From an uncultured Bacteroidota bacterium (GTDB taxonomy: Bacteria > Bacteroidota > Bacteroidia > B-17B0 > Aurantibacillaceae): 64,000 nt of DNA. The position numbers and the translations under genes are program-made. This document shows positions 58,789-64,000 of this stretch, one piece after another. Every line of letters begins with the position of its first letter. The stretch's first letter is position 1. The DNA lies in NCBI GenBank assembly GCA_937873155.1, contig CALMVZ010000010.1, positions 372,001 through 436,000 of the forward strand, read 5' to 3'. Under the pieces are notes generated by a model. It was given only the letters and a program-made list of their open reading frames with translations, had not been told where the DNA came from and did not search any database.

Positions 58789-60129
58789 ATGGGAAAAATA
58801 GGACTGATCATACAACGCGAAATAATGGCCAAGCTGAGGAGCAAGACCTTTATTATCATGACTTTTTTAGCACCGGTATTAGTGGCAGGCTTTTTTGGGG
58901 TGGTGATCTGGATGAGCATGACCGACAAAGCTGATCAGGATATTTTAGTAATTGATGAGACACAATTCTTCAAAGATAAGTTATCAGGTAACGATTACAT
59001 CACTTTCTCATTTACTTCGAAAGACCTTGAAAAATCTTTAGATGGTTTTTATGCTTCTGATAAAACCTGTTTGCTTTACATCCCGCATAATTTACTGGAA
59101 GGAGCAGGAGGAGCAGTTAAAATATTCTATAAGAAAGCCCCCGGATTTGCTGTCCAGACAGATATTAGAAACCAGGTAGAGAAAATATTATATGAGCATA
59201 AATTAAGGGCGAATAACATTGATCCGCAGATCATTCACAATGCAAAACAATCCGTAAAACTGATCACAGAAAAAGTAAATGAAAAAGGTGAGCATGCCGA
59301 ACAAAGCACAGGTTTCATCAGTATTTTCGGATTTTTAAGCGGGGCGGTTATGTTCATGTTCATCTTGCTTTACGGGATGATGGTATTCAGGAGTGTAATG
59401 GAAGAAAAAACGAACCGTATTGTTGAGATCATTGTTTCCTCAGTAAAGCCATTCCAGTTAATGTTAGGGAAGATCATTGGCATCGCAATTTTAGGAATAG
59501 GACAATTCATTACGATGGGAGTTCTTACTGCGGTTTTATCTACAGTACTTTCTTCAGCTTTATTGGGAGATGTTAAAAAAGATCTTGCTAAATTCCAGCA
59601 ACAACAAGATCTTGTTTACAAAAATGGAACGAATGTCGATCTTGAGAAATTTGATAAGATGCAGGATAAACTTGAAGTATTCGAGATGATAAAACAAGCA
59701 GGAAATATCAATTACCTGGAGATCGCAATTTGTTTCCTTCTGTTCTTCCTGGGAGGATATTTATTTTACAGTTCTATTTTAGCGGCAATAGGAAGTGCTG
59801 TTGATGCGGAAGCCGACGCTCAGCAATTCATGATGCCGATCATGATGCCGTTGATCGTGGGTTATATTATTTCTGCAAGAATGATGACAAATCCTGAAGG
59901 CAGTATGGCATTCTGGGGCTCTATCATTCCATTCACGTCACCAATAGTGATGATGGCACGTTTGCCATTCGGAGTTCCGACACATCAGATCGTAATTTCA
60001 ATTACTTTATTGTTCGCTTCATTTATCGGGACAACATGGCTGGCAGGCAAAATTTACCGGACAGGTATTTTGATGTACGGAAAAAAAGTCAGCTGGAGAG
60101 AATTAAGTAAATGGCTGTTCTATAAATAA
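58789..60129 (+). CDS. ABC-2 type transporter permease
   Basis: The 446-residue membrane protein has one N-terminal helix, a large periplasmic domain (about 45-175), and six further helices, as in ABC-2/NatB permeases; the segment MEEKTNRIVEIIVSSVKPFQLMLGKIIGIAI is typical. The C-terminal half includes SSILAAIGSAVDAEADAQQFM. It is the partner of the preceding ATPase. Confidence 0.9.
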   Translation: MGKIGLIIQREIMAKLRSKTFIIMTFLAPVLVAGFFGVVIWMSMTDKADQDILVIDETQFFKDKLSGNDYITFSFTSKDLEKSLDGFYASDKTCLLYIPHNLLEGAGGAVKIFYKKAPGFAVQTDIRNQVEKILYEHKLRANNIDPQIIHNAKQSVKLITEKVNEKGEHAEQSTGFISIFGFLSGAVMFMFILLYGMMVFRSVMEEKTNRIVEIIVSSVKPFQLMLGKIIGIAILGIGQFITMGVLTAVLSTVLSSALLGDVKKDLAKFQQQQDLVYKNGTNVDLEKFDKMQDKLEVFEMIKQAGNINYLEIAICFLLFFLGGYLFYSSILAAIGSAVDAEADAQQFMMPIMMPLIVGYIISARMMTNPEGSMAFWGSIIPFTSPIVMMARLPFGVPTHQIVISITLLFASFIGTTWLAGKIYRTGILMYGKKVSWRELSKWLFYK

Positions 60130-60149
60130 ATTGCGTCTTAGCAAGAAAC

Positions 60150-60677
60150 TTACAGGTAACGCTTAGCGATCTCCCAAACAACAATTCCTATACTAACCGA
60201 AATGTTTAACGAATGCTTTGTTCCCAGCTGTGGAATTTCAATACTTCCATCACAAACATCTATTACTTCCTGTTCAACACCATAAACTTCATTGCCAAAA
60301 ATAATAGCGATCTTTTCATCTTTCTGATACTTGAAATTTTGCAAATAGGTACTCTTTTCAACCTGTTCGATAGAGTAAACCTGGTATCCTTTTTCTTTCA
60401 GATCTTTAACCGCATCTTTTGTAGTTTTAAAATGCTTCCAGTTGATACTTTCAGTTGCACCCAAAGCAGTTTTTTCGATCTCCGCATTCGGAGGAGTGCC
60501 CGTAACACCGCATAAATAGAGGTTTTCAAGCAAAAAAGAATCAGCTGTTCTGAAGGCTGATCCTACGTTATTGAGACTGCGAACGTTATCTAAAACCAAA
60601 ACAACCGGCAATTTTTCCGACTGTTTGAATTCTTCAACGGATTTGCGTCCTAAGTCCTCGTTTTTTATTTTTTGCAT
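60150..60677 (-). CDS. SpoU/TrmH-family RNA 2'-O-methyltransferase
   Basis: The 175-residue SPOUT enzyme has motif 1 VRSLNNVGSAFRTADSF, motif 2 IIFGNEVYGVEQEVID and motif 3 IEIPQLGTKHSLNISVSIGIV. It methylates a ribose in tRNA or rRNA. I use the ATG at 60675-60677 because TATTTTTG (60682-60689) lies four bases upstream; a longer frame (to 60716) starts before that box. No other RNA gene is nearby. Confidence 0.9.
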   Translation of the reverse strand: MQKIKNEDLGRKSVEEFKQSEKLPVVLVLDNVRSLNNVGSAFRTADSFLLENLYLCGVTGTPPNAEIEKTALGATESINWKHFKTTKDAVKDLKEKGYQVYSIEQVEKSTYLQNFKYQKDEKIAIIFGNEVYGVEQEVIDVCDGSIEIPQLGTKHSLNISVSIGIVVWEIAKRYL

Positions 60678-60681
60678 AGGG

Positions 60682-60689
60682 CAAAAATA
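60682..60689 (-). promoter_or_regulatory. -7 box of the SpoU methyltransferase gene
   Basis: The minus strand reads TATTTTTG four bases before the ATG at 60677, another nearly leaderless arrangement. Confidence 0.55.
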
Positions 60690-60728
60690 GCTATCTTTAA
60701 GCTTTAAATTTAACAATTATCTGTATTT

Positions 60729-61721
60729 GTGAAAATCAGTAAAGAGTTTAAGATCGGCGTAGTAGTTATCGCAGCAATTGGCGCCTTTATTTGGGGACTT
60801 TTCTACTTAAAGGGCAGCAATCTTTTTTCTGAGAAGTATGTGCTTTACGCGGTTTATCCGAAGATAGACGGATTAATTGAAGCAAATCCTTTAATGATCA
60901 ATGGTTTTAAAGTAGGGCAGGTGAATAAGATCTCCTTAGTTAAAACTCCCGGTAAATATTACAACCAGGTTTTAGTGAAATTTTTACTTACAGAGGACGT
61001 TAATATCCCGAAGCATTCAATAGCAAAAGCGGTAAGTTCTGATCTTTTAGGTTCAAAAGCAGTTGAGATCATTTTTAGTCCGGAAACAGAATATGTTTCG
61101 TCAGGTGATACACTTTTATCAGAAACAGAAGCAGGTTTAAAAGAATCGGTAAATAAACAATTAACGCCATTGCAGAAAAAAGCAGAAGGGTTAATTTCAT
61201 CAATTGATTCGGTAATGACGATCGTTCAATTCGTATTGAATGATAAAACACGTGATAACTTAAGTAAATCATTCGAGAGTATTAAAAAAGCGATTCAAAG
61301 TTTAGAGCAAACAGCTTATAAACTGGATGACCTTATCGCTTCTGAAAAAGCAAAGATATCTTCCTTGCTTACCAAATTAAATTCGGTAGGAACAATGCTT
61401 GAAAAGAACACTGATAAAATTGAGAACGTGATTGGCAACTTAAGTACATTGAGTGATAGTCTTGCTAAAGCCGATATTAAGAAAGCAATTGATGATGCAG
61501 ATAAGACATTAATTGAGTTTAAACAAATATTAGCGCAAATTAACGCAGGACAAGGAACGCTTGGTAAGTTAGCCAAGAACGATTCATTGTATAACAACTT
61601 AAATAAAACAAGTGAGGATCTGGATAAGTTGATGAAAGATCTTCGTATCAATCCTGAGCGTTACATTCACTTCTCCGTTTTCGGCAGAAGGGAAAAAGCT
61701 AAAAACAAACCTAAAGATTAA
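60729..61721 (+). CDS. MCE/MlaD-family lipid-transport substrate-binding protein
   Basis: The 330-residue protein has an N-terminal anchor helix (FKIGVVVIAAIGAFIWGLFYL), an MCE domain (about 38-120: YVLYAVYPKIDGLIEANPLMINGFKVGQVNKI) and a long coiled-coil tail. MlaD-type proteins bind lipids between inner and outer membrane in complex with an ATPase and permease; neither is beside it. The start is a GTG. The Fe-S gene follows. Confidence 0.9.
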   Translation: MKISKEFKIGVVVIAAIGAFIWGLFYLKGSNLFSEKYVLYAVYPKIDGLIEANPLMINGFKVGQVNKISLVKTPGKYYNQVLVKFLLTEDVNIPKHSIAKAVSSDLLGSKAVEIIFSPETEYVSSGDTLLSETEAGLKESVNKQLTPLQKKAEGLISSIDSVMTIVQFVLNDKTRDNLSKSFESIKKAIQSLEQTAYKLDDLIASEKAKISSLLTKLNSVGTMLEKNTDKIENVIGNLSTLSDSLAKADIKKAIDDADKTLIEFKQILAQINAGQGTLGKLAKNDSLYNNLNKTSEDLDKLMKDLRINPERYIHFSVFGRREKAKNKPKD

Positions 61722-61729
61722 GATCTGTT

Positions 61730-63055
61730 ATGGTAAGTTCTATTGTATTCATCATTCTATTTTTAGCGGGATCTGCCTTCTTCTTTATCAATGCAAAAAA
61801 AGTACGCCGTAATATCTTATTGGGAAAAGACATCTCAATTAAAGACAATAAAGGTGAGCGCATTAAAATAATGACCCTTATTGCTCTTGGACAAAAGAAA
61901 ATGTTCACACGTCCAATTCCTGCTATCCTGCATTTATTTCTTTATACTGCATTCGTTATTACACAAATTGAATTATTGGAGATCATTTGGGACGGGGCAT
62001 TAGGTCATCACCGCGCTTTCCGTCCTGCTTTAGGAGGATTCTATACGTTCATGGTGAGTTTCATTGAGATATTGTCTGTGTTAGCGTTTATAGGAACGAT
62101 TGCATTCTTATCACGCCGTAATTTATTAAAAGTCCCGCGCCTTGTAAAAAGCGAATTGAATGGCTGGCCAAAATTAGATGCGAATTTTATTTTATTGGGA
62201 GAATTAACTTTGATCTGTTTCATCTTCATGATGAACGGTGCTGATGAAGTTCTGTATTCAAGAGGAGCATCTCATGCTAAGAATTTAGGTGATGGATCTT
62301 TAGGGTTAACGATCTCTTCTCATTTAGGCCCGGTCTTATTCGGAGGGATGTCAGATGGCGCGCTTCATGTAATCGAGCGTATCGGATGGTGGGGGCATAT
62401 TGTAATGGTATTTGGTTTCCTGAACTACTTACCATTCTCAAAGCACATTCATATCCTATTAGCATTTCCGAATACGTATTTCTCGAATCTTAAACCAAAA
62501 GGTGAATTCAGGAATTTATTTGAAGTAACTGATGTTGTTAAACCGAATTTCGATCCATCGTATCAACCTGTGCTAGATCCGAATGCTCCTGTAAAGTTTG
62601 GGGCGAAAGATGCAACCGATCTTACCTGGAAACAATTATTGGATGCATACACTTGTACAGAGTGCGGAAGATGCACTTCGGCTTGTCCGCAGAATATAAC
62701 AGGAAAGAAATTGTCACCGCGTAAGATCATGATGGATACGCGTGACAGGATAGAAGATATCGGAAAGAACATTGATAAGAACGATGGAAAGTTTGTGGAT
62801 GACGGCAAATCTCTATTAGGGGATTATATCACAGCAGAAGAGATCTGGGCATGTAACACTTGTAATGCTTGTGTTCAGGAATGTCCTGTGAATATCGATC
62901 CTTTAGGAATTATCATGGACCTCCGTCAGCAATTAGTATTGGAACAAAGTGCTGCACCGGCTGCATTAAATAATATGTTTGGGAATATAGAGAATAACGG
63001 AGCCCCTTGGCAATTCTCTCCTAACGACCGTGCAAATTGGATAAACGAAAATTAG
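61730..63055 (+). CDS. Membrane-bound Fe-S oxidoreductase subunit
   Basis: The 441-residue protein has about five membrane helices (residues 1-230) followed by a ferredoxin domain with two [4Fe-4S] motifs, CTECGRCTSACP and CNTCNACVQECP. The plan resembles heterodisulfide-reductase-like or glycolate-oxidase-like Fe-S proteins found in Bacteroidota. It precedes a CCG-type protein in the partial gene at 63510, the likely partner, with a small HAD gene between. It should pass electrons at the inner membrane; the donor is unknown. Confidence 0.88.
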   Translation: MVSSIVFIILFLAGSAFFFINAKKVRRNILLGKDISIKDNKGERIKIMTLIALGQKKMFTRPIPAILHLFLYTAFVITQIELLEIIWDGALGHHRAFRPALGGFYTFMVSFIEILSVLAFIGTIAFLSRRNLLKVPRLVKSELNGWPKLDANFILLGELTLICFIFMMNGADEVLYSRGASHAKNLGDGSLGLTISSHLGPVLFGGMSDGALHVIERIGWWGHIVMVFGFLNYLPFSKHIHILLAFPNTYFSNLKPKGEFRNLFEVTDVVKPNFDPSYQPVLDPNAPVKFGAKDATDLTWKQLLDAYTCTECGRCTSACPQNITGKKLSPRKIMMDTRDRIEDIGKNIDKNDGKFVDDGKSLLGDYITAEEIWACNTCNACVQECPVNIDPLGIIMDLRQQLVLEQSAAPAALNNMFGNIENNGAPWQFSPNDRANWINEN

Positions 63056-63056
63056 T

Positions 63057-63476
63057 ATGACAAAGAATTTGATTGAAATAGAAGAGAACGGAAAAAAGTT
63101 GAGTCCTGTATTGCCGGAGAATATCAAGAATTATTTGATTGATATCGATGGAACCATCTGTGATGATATTCCTAACGAAGAACCAGAAAGAATGGTTACA
63201 GCTAAATTGTATCCGGATGCTTTGGTGACCTTGAATAAATGGTTCGATGAAGGGCATATCATTACTTTTTTTACTTCAAGAACAGAAGAGCACAGAAAAG
63301 TAACAGAAGAGTGGTTAAAAGTGAATGGGTTTAAGTATCACGGATTATTAATGGGAAAGCCACGTGGAGGAAATTACCATTGGATAGATAATCATATGGT
63401 AAGAGCAACGCGTTTTACCGGAAAATTTACGGATCTGATTGAGAAAGAAACAACGATACAGGTATTCGAAAATTAA
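63057..63476 (+). CDS. Small HAD-family phosphatase-like protein
   Basis: The 139-residue protein has the HAD motif I YLIDIDGTICDD and motif II-like FFTSRTEEH, with KPRGGNYHWIDNH near the end. It lacks a cap domain. It is often annotated as phosphoheptose isomerase, which is not supported by the motifs. The start is two bases after the Fe-S gene stop. Confidence 0.85.
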   Translation: MTKNLIEIEENGKKLSPVLPENIKNYLIDIDGTICDDIPNEEPERMVTAKLYPDALVTLNKWFDEGHIITFFTSRTEEHRKVTEEWLKVNGFKYHGLLMGKPRGGNYHWIDNHMVRATRFTGKFTDLIEKETTIQVFEN

Positions 63477-63479
63477 ATT

Positions 63480-63505
63480 TGGCGTCTTTGCGCCTTTGCG
63501 AGAAA
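63480..63505 (+). repeat. Dispersed CTTTGCG repeat
   Basis: TGGCGTCTTTG and CGCCTTTGCGAGAAA between the HAD and Fe-S genes match a short repeat that is common before genes in many bacterial genomes. Confidence 0.5.
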
Positions 63506-63509
63506 CAAA

Positions 63510-64000
63510 ATGACTGAAAAAAAGATAATAGTCCCTACAATGGCAGAGATGATCGCAAAAGGCGAGACTCCTGAGATCTTATTTTGGGTGGGTTGCTCTG
63601 GTAGTTTTGACGATCGCGCTAAAAAGATCACAAAAGCTATTGTTCGTATTTTAAATCACGTTGGAGTTAAATTTGCGGTACTTGGTACTGAAGAAAGTTG
63701 TACCGGTGATCCGGCAAAACGCGCAGGAAACGAATTCTTATTCCAAATGCAGGCTTTTCAGAATATAACTGTGCTGAATGGTTATGCAGTGAAGAAGATC
63801 GTTACCGGTTGTCCGCATTGCTTTAATACGATCAGGAATGAATATCCTGAATTAGGAGGAAAGTATGAGGTTGTTCATCATACACAATTAGTGCAGGAAT
63901 TAATTAATTCAGGAAAGTTAAAAGTTCAGGGTGGTGAATTCAAAGGAAAGAAAATAGTTTATCACGATCCATGTTATTTAGGGCGTGCTAATGATGTTTA
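63510..64000 (+). CDS. CCG-domain Fe-S oxidoreductase subunit, cut off by the window edge
   Basis: About 163 residues are visible from the ATG at 63510 to the window end. It has the CCG signatures: ILFWVGCSGSFDDRAKK, LGTEESCTGDPAKRAGNEFLFQ, IVTGCPHCFNTIRNEYP and IVYHDPCYLGR. CCG domains bind an unusual Fe-S cluster in heterodisulfide-reductase-like proteins. It probably works with the membrane Fe-S protein at 61730. The C-terminus is outside the window. Confidence 0.88.
   Translation, partial: MTEKKIIVPTMAEMIAKGETPEILFWVGCSGSFDDRAKKITKAIVRILNHVGVKFAVLGTEESCTGDPAKRAGNEFLFQMQAFQNITVLNGYAVKKIVTGCPHCFNTIRNEYPELGGKYEVVHHTQLVQELINSGKLKVQGGEFKGKKIVYHDPCYLGRANDV

Overview
The window is an AT-rich chromosomal segment of a Bacteroidota (Bacteroidetes) bacterium. 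The evidence is a PKD protein with a gliding-motility (type B) C-terminal domain, a type A sorting-domain protein, SpoIIE/TPR and Y_Y_Y propeller sensors, DUF349, DUF4173, DUF1361 and BshC proteins, and many -7 boxes of the form TAnnTTTG recognised by the Bacteroidetes primary sigma factor. I cannot name the genus from sequence alone. Most of the window is ordinary chromosome; I see no prophage, intact insertion sequence, CRISPR array or plasmid gene.

Layout. 1-8.1 kb: a truncated M49 peptidase lipoprotein, a TPR-SpoIIE phosphatase, an unclassified beta-helix protein, a 14 x 21 bp minisatellite, a metallo-beta-lactamase-fold hydrolase, a TonB-C-like protein and a large propeller sensor without an output domain. 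8.2-8.6 kb: a tRNA-Arg(ACG) gene with a GIY-YIG nuclease gene wedged between the tRNA and a partial, palindrome-interrupted copy of its own 5' end. 8.6-18 kb: glycerophosphodiesterase, dapD, a lipoprotein, DUF3307, a family 9 glycosyltransferase, RNase Y, ZapA and a 772-residue coiled-coil protein whose tail resembles the small coiled-coil partner usually found beside zapA. 18-20.5 kb: a sugar aminotransferase and initiating sugar transferase, then a toxin-antitoxin pair whose RelE/ParE-like toxin is frameshifted at an A8 tract. 20.5-27.3 kb (minus strand): SirB1-like protein, nucleoside phosphorylase, DgkA, DUF1361, DUF4173, two tandem Coq4-like proteins, and a small winged-helix regulator between membrane proteins.

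27.4-39.3 kb: TPR/PD40 protein, upp, bshC, then polysaccharide genes (acetyltransferase-like protein, flippase, methyltransferase, GT4, deacetylase) and the PKD/type B adhesin-like protein. 39.2-43.5 kb: proC, alaS, and a zeta-toxin-like kinase overlapping a 54-residue partner gene. 43.5-49.1 kb: M23 peptidase, amino-acid permease, serine beta-lactamase-like lipoprotein or secreted protein, an unknown lipoprotein and a type A sorted protein. 49.4-55.5 kb: MerR regulator, then two SGNH-family proteins, an MBOAT and an acyltransferase-3, which together look like a cell-surface O-acylation module. 55.6-64 kb: DUF349 protein, thioesterase, ABC exporter pair, SpoU methyltransferase, an MCE/MlaD lipid-transport protein, two Fe-S oxidoreductase subunits (the second cut by the window edge) and a small HAD protein.

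The most unusual points are the tRNA-embedded GIY-YIG unit, the exactly phased minisatellite, the inflated coiled-coil partner of ZapA, the Coq4 pair in a lineage that normally makes menaquinone, and the single-base disruption of the toxin gene.
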